From NCBI RefSeq assembly GCF_000520955.1, contig NZ_JACC01000032.1, forward strand, positions 17,672 to 81,671: DNA of 64,000 nt, given 5' to 3'. How positions within the stretch are numbered: the first letter of the stretch is position 1; every line of letters starts with the position of its first letter. A program made the translations under genes and the position numbers. The notes beneath the pieces were generated by a model that saw only the letters and a program-made list of their open reading frames with translations, had not been told where the DNA came from and ran no database searches. This stretch comes from Aquimarina pacifica (GTDB lineage: Bacteria > Bacteroidota > Bacteroidia > Flavobacteriales > Flavobacteriaceae). Below are positions 41,301-50,500 of the stretch, piece after piece.

Positions 41301-44300
41301 TAGGAGTTGTAGGCATCTCGTTCAAAATCAAAAATTTACTCGGTATCATATATGCTGGCAAAAACTTCTTCAAATTCTGTCTAATTTGATGAAGTTCGAT
41401 ATCCATTCCTATTAGATAAGAGATCATATATTTTTTATCTGATTCTTCTTTCACTAATACCACCGCTTGTTGAATATTTTCTATATTCATTAGTGTTTTT
41501 TGGACCTCCCTCAATTCTATTCTATATCCTCTTATTTTTACCTGATCATCCTTTCTACCTATAAACTCAACAGTACCATTAGCTAGCCACCTTCCTAAGT
41601 CTCCGGTACGATATAATCTGGTCTCTGTTTCTAAAGAAAATGGATTCTTAATAAATTTCTCTTTCGTTAATTCTGGTCGATTATGATACCCTCTTGCAAC
41701 TTGAGTTCCTGCAAGACAAATTTCTCCAATAACTCCAGTAGGCACAATATTTAGTTCTTTATCTAGAATGTAAATCTTGGTATTCCCGATCGGACCACCA
41801 ATATTAATTATACCATCTTCTGTAATCGGATTCTCTGTCATTGTTGCACAAACCGAATTCTCGGTAGGTCCATAAGCATTTATGATCCTCACTCCCAAGC
41901 TTTGTAATTTTCTAGTTACACTACTATTAAGATTTTCGCCAGCAGATACGATGCTTTTCATATTTGCCAATTCTTCTATTATTAATGCTTGATATGAAGG
42001 TGGTATAGTGGCTAGGGTCACTTTTTCTTTTCTGATAAGTGCTATCATTTTAGAACTATCTGCAATGGTTTCATTAGAAGGAATCACTAATTTACCTCCT
42101 GCTAATAGACATGTAAATATCTCTGAACAAGAAGCGTCAAAACCTACCGAAGCAAACTGTAATGCAGAAGTTCCCTCTTGTACATCAAAAAAATCAATCT
42201 GGTTTATTGCTAGGTTTAAAAAACCTCGATGCTCTACCAAAACTCCTTTGGGTTTTCCTGTCGTTCCTGAAGTATATATAACATAAATCAAATTTTCAGG
42301 CTTCAATTCATGTAATACTGGACTCTCAGAAAATTCTTTATAGTCCTTTTGATCTACATTTATAACTTGTAGTCCGTTATTTTCTTGAAACTTTTGATGT
42401 AAGCTTGATTGTGAAAGTATTAATGTTGCTTTCGTATCATTAATAATGTAATTTATCCTTTCCTCGGGGTACTCTGGGTCTATTGGCACATAAGCTGCTC
42501 CTGATTTAATAATACCCAATATCCCTATAACCATATCTACAGAACGCTCCATACACAAAGGAATCATCTGCTCAACTTGGGCTCCTTTTTCTACCAAAAA
42601 ATTAGCGAGTTTATTAGACTCTAAATCTAATTGTTTATATGTAATTAATTGGTTTTCAAAAACAATAGCAATATGATCTGGTGTCTTTGTAACTTGCTGA
42701 TCAAAAAGATCTAAAATTGTTTGATATGGAGGAAATCCCATATCAGTATTATTAAAATCATGTATTAGGGTAGACTTTTCTTTTTCTGTTAAATAATTGA
42801 CAGTTCCTATTGCCTCATCAGGATTCTGCAATAAAGCACTTAGTAATTGTCTAAAATGAATCATCAGACGCTCGATCAAATTAGATTCATATACCGCCGT
42901 ATCATAAACAATGTCAAGCTTCAGATATTTACCCTCTTCGCGAATTGTTATATCTATATCAGATACCACTCCTTTAGTACCTGTGGTTGTAATAGTATCA
43001 ATCTTATCTCGGTCTAAAGTAATCTGATGATTATTTTCTACCGCATTCTGAAGTAAAAACATGACATCAAACAATACCCCTCTAGAGAGGTCTCTTTTGA
43101 GATCGAGTTCTTTTATAAGTTCATCAAACGGATAGGTTTGGTGTTCATAACTCTGAAGTGTTTTTGTTTTTAACTTATCACAAAAAACATTAAAATTATC
43201 AGAAGGATTAATAGTATTTCTTAAGGCCACCGTATTAATAAAACATCCTACTTGGTGTTTTAAATCTAAATGATCTCTCCCTGCAACGGCCGTTCCTATG
43301 ACGATATCTTCTGCTCCCGTATATCTGTAAAACAAGATATTCCAAACGGCTAATAATCCCATATAAAGGCTTACTCCTTGCTTCTGGCAATACGTATTTA
43401 AACCTGTTGTAATTTCTTCGGACAAATACGTTTCGAGATGAACTCCTTTATGTGTTTTTATTTTAGGTCTTGTTAAATGCGTAGATAAATCTAATACAGG
43501 AATATCTCCTTCAAACTGCTTCAACCAAAAGGCTTTTTGTTTCTTAAGTTTATCCGAACTATTTTGATCCTGATGCCATATGGCATAATCCTTATATTGA
43601 ATTCTTAATACTGGTAAGTCTAGAGTTTTATTTTGTGTAAAAGACTGATAATATGCTAATATATCCTTGGTAAGCACTCCTAAGGACCAAGTATCACTAA
43701 TAATATGATGCATATTGCAATAAAGAACCAATTGATCTTCTGCTAATTGATAAATATAAAATCGTAGTAATGGACCTTTTTCTAAATTGAATACTTTTTT
43801 AGAATCCTCTTCGATATGTGTTTTTACAAATGATGCATTATTTTCTATTTCCCTACAATCCCTATAAACTACATTAAATCCTATTTCTTCTCTCGAAAAA
43901 ATCCATTGCCTAATCTCTCCATTTTTGTCTTCTTTAAAAACAGTTCTAAGTGTTTCATGCCTATCAACGGTATTTTCTATAGCCTTGATAAGAAAATCAA
44001 TGTTATGATACTCATTTAAAGTAAAGTAATTAGATACATTATAACTTGCTGATACTTCTTCAGAAGTACAGGATAACCATATCCTATATTGACTAGAAGA
44101 AAGAGGATAGTTTTCCTTTTTCTCTGCCATTGGGATATCAGCATAGGTATTAGATTGGCTATACTTTTGTAAAAAAGAAATAATACCTTCTTTATGAGTC
44201 TTTACCTTTTCGAGCAGCCCTGTATTTAATGTTTCTCCTTCATAGGTCAATTTCAAATCTTCTCCATCAAGAAATACAGCTATTTTATTCTCTTCTAGTT

Positions 44301-44319
44301 CATTTATTAGCTCTACCAT
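38365..44319 (-). CDS. Non-ribosomal peptide synthetase NRPS2 (docking-C-A-PCP-E-C')
   Basis: 1984 residues. TubC_N-like docking domain (about 1-52), condensation domain (about 70-505, HHIISDTWS with Thr for Gly), adenylation domain (about 525-1010) and a carrier of the pre-epimerase type (YKIGGDSIKSIQL). A full epimerization domain follows (about 1100-1540: HHLVVDGVSWR, EGHGRED, DISRTVGWFTTIYP, FNYLGDFG). A second condensation-like domain ends the protein (about 1560-1984, HHILTDMYS: both His and Asp kept, Gly replaced by Met). Specificity residues read DASTVAAVCK, the Tyr code, so a D-Tyr is expected. The start follows the PKS stop by 4 nt, so translation is coupled. The terminal domain could transfer or release the chain, or join it to NRPS3. 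No thioesterase is present. Confidence 0.96.
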   Translation of the reverse strand: MVELINELEENKIAVFLDGEDLKLTYEGETLNTGLLEKVKTHKEGIISFLQKYSQSNTYADIPMAEKKENYPLSSSQYRIWLSCTSEEVSASYNVSNYFTLNEYHNIDFLIKAIENTVDRHETLRTVFKEDKNGEIRQWIFSREEIGFNVVYRDCREIENNASFVKTHIEEDSKKVFNLEKGPLLRFYIYQLAEDQLVLYCNMHHIISDTWSLGVLTKDILAYYQSFTQNKTLDLPVLRIQYKDYAIWHQDQNSSDKLKKQKAFWLKQFEGDIPVLDLSTHLTRPKIKTHKGVHLETYLSEEITTGLNTYCQKQGVSLYMGLLAVWNILFYRYTGAEDIVIGTAVAGRDHLDLKHQVGCFINTVALRNTINPSDNFNVFCDKLKTKTLQSYEHQTYPFDELIKELDLKRDLSRGVLFDVMFLLQNAVENNHQITLDRDKIDTITTTGTKGVVSDIDITIREEGKYLKLDIVYDTAVYESNLIERLMIHFRQLLSALLQNPDEAIGTVNYLTEKEKSTLIHDFNNTDMGFPPYQTILDLFDQQVTKTPDHIAIVFENQLITYKQLDLESNKLANFLVEKGAQVEQMIPLCMERSVDMVIGILGIIKSGAAYVPIDPEYPEERINYIINDTKATLILSQSSLHQKFQENNGLQVINVDQKDYKEFSESPVLHELKPENLIYVIYTSGTTGKPKGVLVEHRGFLNLAINQIDFFDVQEGTSALQFASVGFDASCSEIFTCLLAGGKLVIPSNETIADSSKMIALIRKEKVTLATIPPSYQALIIEELANMKSIVSAGENLNSSVTRKLQSLGVRIINAYGPTENSVCATMTENPITEDGIINIGGPIGNTKIYILDKELNIVPTGVIGEICLAGTQVARGYHNRPELTKEKFIKNPFSLETETRLYRTGDLGRWLANGTVEFIGRKDDQVKIRGYRIELREVQKTLMNIENIQQAVVLVKEESDKKYMISYLIGMDIELHQIRQNLKKFLPAYMIPSKFLILNEMPTTPNGKIDHKALLAMNTLDQASAQYVAPSSNKEKVILEACKEVLKIDVISVLDSFYKIGGDSIKSIQLISLLKKYGYQLRAKDVLTAEDFRELATLLSEDLNTIDQQKVVGDVLFTPIQKHFFKDPTFVVHHHYNQSVILKSKEEIPSKALVTCIGHLVEHHDALRSVFPKKDGEWSQYTYESSEKAFSIDFYDLVQEKNALETMSQLAGALQSSINLEKGPLFKIGHFRLSDGDRLVLIIHHLVVDGVSWRILMMDLASLFAQFKNDQELFLPPKTDSFQKWAFLQNQYAEEPLILQERKYWESICRKNIKRLPQDIEVSSPIVNYDATISFKIDKKTTEILQTGIHSIYQTEINSILIAALGLAIKEIFSTEKTMLKLEGHGREDIIDDVDISRTVGWFTTIYPFLLDVSNTSNSLDAVLKIDKDLRKNPDKGIGYGILNYLTNEQLTDPNPSVEFNYLGDFGSSIQGESSILEYSSEDIGYSIDPSNGSDALLSVLGMMSFGQLQLSINFSKQIYKESTINRLVNKYQFYLEEIIEQLTSGTEVENNTHAKGYAKKGLVDVGQKNYVLSYNQKPFLYKSQSHGILRPIKIEWYTQETFEQTFRKFLKKYPFLRVHLKEIHGNVIQEVESPEKVKLAIRSKENFKVSEYSQTQEEILNFFHQPYDLFKGELIRLFIVPEKNGEAHLFVSIHHILTDMYSNQIIAGHLQDFYNKKTVEPNYISSFDFEIWQSNFLNSKKASNSKKFWRQKLGTLPFSDPITNDQYSDCITEKVIVSGDEFSHILKTADYYGVPINAIIMTAHQRLLSSLKHIGKELHLMIIDGREVLDRDIQINNVLGVVCNFLPLPITPYIEMDELDHIRLVYEEYTQARMHQSIPYNVMRKDILDRTGNDIDFKVAGLFNFQLRNKSDLSIEGAQSYTKIHNKNDYTKGSDLTCVLYKNAIEISLTTPMQLLNLYPQLYMNSFLENQLLKINKVQAKS

Positions 44320-44323
44320 ATAC

Positions 44324-47300
44324 TTAGATTTTAACCACTTTTGAAGATGGTATCATTCTGTTCATTTTTCTAATTTTTAAAGCCACTGAAATTTCAATAG
44401 CCAAGGCTTTGATACTGGCATGCTTATAGAAATCTTTTATATTAATTTCTACATCAAATTTTTTCATAATCAGTTTAAGCATCGTAACTCCTTTTAAGGA
44501 ATTCCCTCCCAAAGCAAAAAAATCATCTAGTACTCCAATTTTTTCCATATCAAAAAAGTCTTCCCAAATGGCAACCAACGTTTTCTCTATTTTATCCCCT
44601 GGCGCCACATAGGGTGTAAGTAGTCTAGACCTGTCGGCAAATACCGTCTCTTGATTATCTTCCTCATTGGGCGCTGGTTCTTCCGGAATTTCGAGCAGTT
44701 CTAATGGATTTTCTAATTGACCACTTAATTTTTTTAAGAGATCAACTCTGGATAATAATCTTGTAGCGTGAAAACTGTATCCAGGAACGGATACTTTTGC
44801 TGGTTGATTTTCTTCATAATAAACATCCCAATTAATATCAATCCCATGTAACCATAGCTCTCCCAATTTTTGAAGCAAAAATTGTTGATCATTTATCTCT
44901 TTTCGCGGATGCCTTATTAAATTAACGACCGAATTTTTATGAGTGTTATATTCTGAGTGTTGATGAAAAAGAGTGGTTAGAGCATTCCCTGGGCCAATTT
45001 CAATAAAAATTGTAGATGGCTCTTCTAACATGGTTATTAACCCTTTAGAAAATTGGACTGTATTTCTTAAGTGATCTACCCAATAATTCACAGAAGTAGC
45101 CTCCTTATTAGTGATTAATTTCCCGGTAAGGTTTGACATGAATGGAATCCGAGGTTCTAAAAGTTCAACTTGTTCAAGTTCTTTCTGATAACTTTCTAGA
45201 ATTGGATCCATTAAATACGAATGAGCTCCTAAAGAGATCCTAAGCTTTGAATGAGCTATATCATTTATTTCTAATTTTTCGACCAGTTCATCTATTTCTG
45301 TTTCTGTTCCCGAAACAACAAATGACTCTGGTGAGTTGACCGCGGCAATAGAAATTCCTGATGATAATAATGATCTTACTTCTTTTTCTGGAACTCCTAT
45401 ACTAAGCATGCTTCCTTTTTGGGTCTGACTCATCAGTTTCGCCCGTTTTACGACTAATTTTAATCCCGTCTCAAAAGAAAAAATTCCTGAAAGACAAGCA
45501 GCAGCATATTCGCCAGTACTATGACCGATCATCATGTTTGGGGAGATCCCCCATTTTATCAAAAGCTGAGCAAGTGCATATTCATATACAAAAACTATAG
45601 GTTGGGTATATTCATTGTTATTAATTAAAGAAGTTTTCTCGCCGTATATTATATCCTTAAAATCAAGATTGGTAATCTCTTTTAATTGCTCAAAACCATT
45701 ATCTATCAGTTGTTTAAAATAAGGGTATTGCGAGTATAACCCTTTGCACATATTCATATATTGTGTTCCTGAACCGGTACACATAAATACAACGTTTCTC
45801 TTTGGTTCTAATTTTCCTGAAAAAAGATACTCACTACCTTCAGACTTCAAAATAGAGACTGTATTTTCCTTTTTATTACTCACCAAAAAACGGTTATACG
45901 CAAATTGGCCTCTCCCTATTTGTAAAGTATATGCAATATCATCTAAATTGATTTCAGAAGAATTTGCAATAAAATCTGAAAGCTTGTTTTGATATGCTTC
46001 TAGAGATTTTACTGATTTAGCAGAATATCTAATTAGATGATAACTGTTATCCTCTAGAGTATTCTTTTCTTGATTAAACTCTTCTAAAATAATATGAGCA
46101 TTCGTACCACCAATTCCAAAACTACTCACACCGGCTCTAAGAGGTACATCGCCTGTTGGTTTCCAGTCTTTCAATAAATTATTAACATAGAATGGTCCTC
46201 CCTTAAAATTAATTTCTGGGTTAGGCTGAACATAATGTAATGAGGGTGGAATTTGCTTATTTTTTAAGGCTAATACTGTTTTGATAAAACCTGCCACTCC
46301 CGCAGTGGTATCTAAATGCCCCATATTTGTTTTTACACTGCCTATAGCGCAAGAATGATCGGTATTATAGTTGAAAGCTCTATTTAGTGCCTCAATTTCT
46401 ATAGGATCTCCTAATTTAGTTCCGGTACCGTGAGCTTCTATATAGGTAATAGTATCAGAATCCAAATCTGCTATTTGATGGGCCCTTTTAATACACTCAG
46501 ATTGTCCTTTGACACTCGGAGCGGTATATCCTACTTTTCTATCCCCATCATTATTTACAGATGATGATCTTATGATTGCATGGATTTGATCATTGTCTCT
46601 TATTGCATCTTCCATACGTTTTAAAACAACAACTCCAACGCCTTCTCCTGTTATTGTTCCGGAAGAGTCTTTGTCAAAAGCTCTACAGTGACCATCCTTA
46701 GAGTTAATCATTCCTTCCTGAAACGAATACCCTATGCCAGTTGTTGATTCTATTCTTGCACCTCCAGAAATTGCTATAGAACACTCTTTTAGCCATAAAC
46801 TTCGGCATGCCATATGTATACCAACTAAGGAACTCGAACAGGCAGTATCAACAAAATAACTAGGGCCTTTGAGATTTAGATTATAAGAAATTAATGTACT
46901 AATGAAATTTTTGTTTGAAATCTGATTAAGAAAAAAAGGATTTACTTTCTCATTTTTGGATAACAAAGAATATGCTCTCCAATTAATATTATCTGATGCC
47001 GTAAGAAATACACCAGCAGGTTGGCTATATTTATTAGGAATATAAGAGGCGTCTTCCATAGCTAACCACACTTGTTCATGTAATACTCTTATTTGTGGAT
47101 CCATACTAGTTGCCTCGTGCTTCGTATATCCAAAAAAGTTATAATCAAAACTATCTGAATTATTAATCGTCGAATTAGCCTTTACATAATTGGCATCTTT
47201 AAGAATTGTTTCTGTTATGCCCTTATCTTTTAATTCATCTTCTGTATAAAATTGAATAAGCTCTTTACCATTAACCAAATTTTGCCAAAACTGATTCAAA

Positions 47301-47371
47301 TCATCAGACTGTGGAAATCTTCCGGACATACCAATAACAGCAATATCTTTTTTTCTTACTACTTGTTTCAT
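44324..47371 (-). CDS. Type I polyketide synthase module (KS-AT-ACP)
   Basis: 1015 residues. Ketosynthase (about 8-430) with Cys178 (DTACSSSL), His314 (EAHGTGT) and His352 (GHLD). Acyltransferase (about 525-820) with Ser618 (GHSTGE). Carrier with Ser958 (FFALGGNSL). No ketoreductase, dehydratase or enoylreductase, so the added C2 unit should stay a beta-ketone. The acyltransferase substrate motif, HAFH in malonyl and YASH in methylmalonyl enzymes, reads LGAH (714-717), so the extender cannot be assigned by that rule; malonate is the default. NRPS1 before it ends in a carrier with DLGINSL, a form often seen before ketosynthases. The tail ends in SSKVVKI and matches the docking domain of NRPS2. 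Confidence 0.95.
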   Translation of the reverse strand: MKQVVRKKDIAVIGMSGRFPQSDDLNQFWQNLVNGKELIQFYTEDELKDKGITETILKDANYVKANSTINNSDSFDYNFFGYTKHEATSMDPQIRVLHEQVWLAMEDASYIPNKYSQPAGVFLTASDNINWRAYSLLSKNEKVNPFFLNQISNKNFISTLISYNLNLKGPSYFVDTACSSSLVGIHMACRSLWLKECSIAISGGARIESTTGIGYSFQEGMINSKDGHCRAFDKDSSGTITGEGVGVVVLKRMEDAIRDNDQIHAIIRSSSVNNDGDRKVGYTAPSVKGQSECIKRAHQIADLDSDTITYIEAHGTGTKLGDPIEIEALNRAFNYNTDHSCAIGSVKTNMGHLDTTAGVAGFIKTVLALKNKQIPPSLHYVQPNPEINFKGGPFYVNNLLKDWKPTGDVPLRAGVSSFGIGGTNAHIILEEFNQEKNTLEDNSYHLIRYSAKSVKSLEAYQNKLSDFIANSSEINLDDIAYTLQIGRGQFAYNRFLVSNKKENTVSILKSEGSEYLFSGKLEPKRNVVFMCTGSGTQYMNMCKGLYSQYPYFKQLIDNGFEQLKEITNLDFKDIIYGEKTSLINNNEYTQPIVFVYEYALAQLLIKWGISPNMMIGHSTGEYAAACLSGIFSFETGLKLVVKRAKLMSQTQKGSMLSIGVPEKEVRSLLSSGISIAAVNSPESFVVSGTETEIDELVEKLEINDIAHSKLRISLGAHSYLMDPILESYQKELEQVELLEPRIPFMSNLTGKLITNKEATSVNYWVDHLRNTVQFSKGLITMLEEPSTIFIEIGPGNALTTLFHQHSEYNTHKNSVVNLIRHPRKEINDQQFLLQKLGELWLHGIDINWDVYYEENQPAKVSVPGYSFHATRLLSRVDLLKKLSGQLENPLELLEIPEEPAPNEEDNQETVFADRSRLLTPYVAPGDKIEKTLVAIWEDFFDMEKIGVLDDFFALGGNSLKGVTMLKLIMKKFDVEINIKDFYKHASIKALAIEISVALKIRKMNRMIPSSKVVKI

Positions 47372-47488
47372 ATGCTTACACTTCTTATTGAAATAATTAA
47401 TATGTAGAAAGTAGAAATACTTATATCCTCCTTTCTAAAAAATTGACTATGTGTATTTAAATATTTTTAAGATCAATGATGAGACCAA

Positions 47489-47509
47489 CTATACTATCGA
47501 GTGGTATAG
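47489..47509. promoter_or_regulatory. Dyad in the NRPS1-PKS gap
   Basis: The arms CTATAC (47489-47494) and GTATAG (47504-47509) surround a 9-nt spacer. The same hexamer makes up the dyads at 35018-35081 in the exporter leader. It lies in a 189-nt gap that has no other feature. Confidence 0.3.
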
Positions 47510-47560
47510 CAATTCATGTATTTAACCATCGAACGATATTTTTGGAATGTTGACGGTGAG

Positions 47561-50500
47561 TTACAATAAATCTAATATTTCATCGAGATCCTCGGATATA
47601 TTCGAAGGCTCTTCCTGAAGCTCATCTTCATTATCCATGCTCATAAAATATTGGGATAGTTCATCGATATTAGGATACTCAAACAATGTAACTATCTTTA
47701 AATCAGAATCTAATTCATTATTAATCTGACCTAACATTTTTATCATCTTTAAAGAATTGATTCCCAAATCAAAAAAGTTATCATAAATACTAATTTTGGA
47801 TGGGTCTCTATCTAGGTGAGTTGCTAAAACGTTCACTAGTTTTTCTTCTTGTTCATTTCTGGGTGCCTGATATTTTTCTCCACTAGAGATGGGTTCTCCA
47901 TCATAGGCTTTTAATTTATTTCTATCTACTTTACCACTTGAGGTAAGCGGAAAGTTGTCAACTTGTATAAAGATTGAAGGGATCATATATGCAGGTAAAA
48001 TAGTCCCTAAATGTGACCTTATTAGCGAAACATTAAGCGTTTCATCAGAGATTAGATAGGCTACGATATCTTTTTCTTCATTGTTATTTTTGCGTACTAA
48101 AACAGTTGCTCCTTTTATTTTTTCATTTTTGAGTAGCGTATTTTCAATTTCACCCAATTCTATCCTATACCCCCTAATTTTTACCTGATCATCAATTCTT
48201 CCAAAAAACTCAATAGTACCATCTTCTCTCCACATTGCCATATCTCCGGTTTTGTAAATTCGTTGATTAGGTACCCATGGGTTTAGAATAAATTTTTCAT
48301 TTGTTAATTGTTTCTTATTTATATATCCCAAGGATACGCCATCTCCGCCAATACACAATTCTCCAACTACGCCAACAGGCTGTAACTCATTTTGTTTATT
48401 AACTATATAAATTCGCTCATTATTTAATGGCTTACCTATACTTAATGAAGTACTTTCTTTTATAGATAAACTAGTACTCCAGATTGTCGTTTCTGTTGGA
48501 CCATAAACATTTATTGACTCGAATTTTTCGTTTTGTAATTTGTTATAAATAGATTGGTTCATAGCCTCTCCGCCAATCAGAGCTACTTTTAGACTATTAG
48601 GTAGTGCAATATTAGTTTCATAAAGCTGTGCTAATCTTGATGGCGTAAGTTGTATGGCCTCTACTTGATGTTTATCAATATGATCGATTATTTTTTCTGG
48701 ATCTAATAAAATAGAATCCGAAAACAAAATCAATTCCTTACCGCTACATAACCCTCCTAATATTTCTAGAATCGAAATATCAAATGTAAAATTAGTAGTA
48801 ACCCCTATTTTATTACAATCTTTTAGACCAAATCTTGTATTAATATTTGACATAAAAGAAATCAGATTCTCATGACTAACTGTTACTCCTTTTGGATTTC
48901 CAGTAGTTCCTGATGTATATATTACATAACATACGTTACTACTATCGATACTATTGATAATATCATACTCTTTAGTAAACTGATCCGCTTCTTTCTTAAA
49001 ATCATCGATATCCTCTGTAGAAATACAGTAAGAATATTGGCTATCATTTTTGATGTACTCCATTCTTTCCTTAGGAAGAGCAGGAGAAATAGGAACATAT
49101 GCAGCATCAACCTTTAAAACTGCCAAAATTGAAATAACCAACCATTCTGTTCGATCGAGCTTTATTCCTACGATACTTTCTGGTTTTACTTTATGTTTTG
49201 TTTTAAGAAATTGAGCTAATTGATTAGATATTTCATCTATTTCTTGATAAGAATATGTTTTATCATCAAAATTAAGAGCCACTTTATTTTCATTAATCAT
49301 CACTTGACTTTTGAACAACTCTAATATCGTTTGTGCAGGCTCCTTATTGATGTCAGTAGCATTAAACTCATTCAATAACGTACCCACCTCTTTATCAGAA
49401 ATATATGATAAACTCTGTATCTTTTCTTTTGGTTTACTAAGAACGTTCTTTGACAAATGGATGAAGTTACTCATCAAATTTTCTACAAAAAACCTCTCAT
49501 ATATGTCAGTATTATAATTAATACCTAATGCCATTGTGTTATCAAACTCAAAAAACGAAATATCAATATCAAATTTGGATAATGAAAAGCCAGTATCCAC
49601 TATTTTATGTATTTGAGATGGGGCTACTTCAATGTTTTTTGAATTATTTTCCATTCGTTGAAGTGTAAACATTACATCAAAAACCGGGTTTCTGCTTAAA
49701 TCTTGAGGTAGTTGTAAATCATCGACTAGACGATCAAACGGATACGATTGATTTTTATAAGCCTGTAAAGTACTTGCCTTAATTTGTTCATAAATCGTTT
49801 CAAAGCTAAGGCTTGCATCAATTGTATTTCTCAAAGCCAAAGTATTTAGGTAAAAACCTATTTGATTTTCTAGATCTTTATGGTTTCTACAAGATACAGG
49901 AGTACCAATGATCAAATCATTTGATGAAGTGTATTTTGACAATAGAACATTCCATAAAGAAAGTAATCCCATAAAAAGACTACCTCCATTTTCGTTACAA
50001 AAACCTTTTAATTCTCCTATTAACTCTGGTGATAAATAGGTCATTAATGTTCTTCCTGTATAAGTCTTTATTTTAGGTCTTTGTTTACAATTGGTAAGAT
50101 CTATTTTTGGCCGTTTCCCTCCTAAACTTTTAATCCAATATTCCTTTTGAGCTTTTAAAGAATCACTTTCTAATTGTTTAAGTTGCCAGTTTGCATAGTC
50201 CTTATATTGAAGTTTTAATTGCGGGATATCAACTTTTTCTTCTTTCTCAAAAGCTGTATAAAACTTAAAAACCTCTTTTTCTAATATATCAAATGACCAA
50301 CTATCCCCAGTGATATGATGCAAATTGTAATAGAATAAAAATTCTTCATCTTCAATCTGGTATAATTTAGCTCTCAATAACGGCCCTTGCGAAAGATTAA
50401 ACTTCTTTTGACTATCATGTTCGATATCTTGTCTGATTACATTTCTTTTGTCTTCGTGATTTCTATAGTCAAAAAACTCTAACTTAAAATCATACTGATC

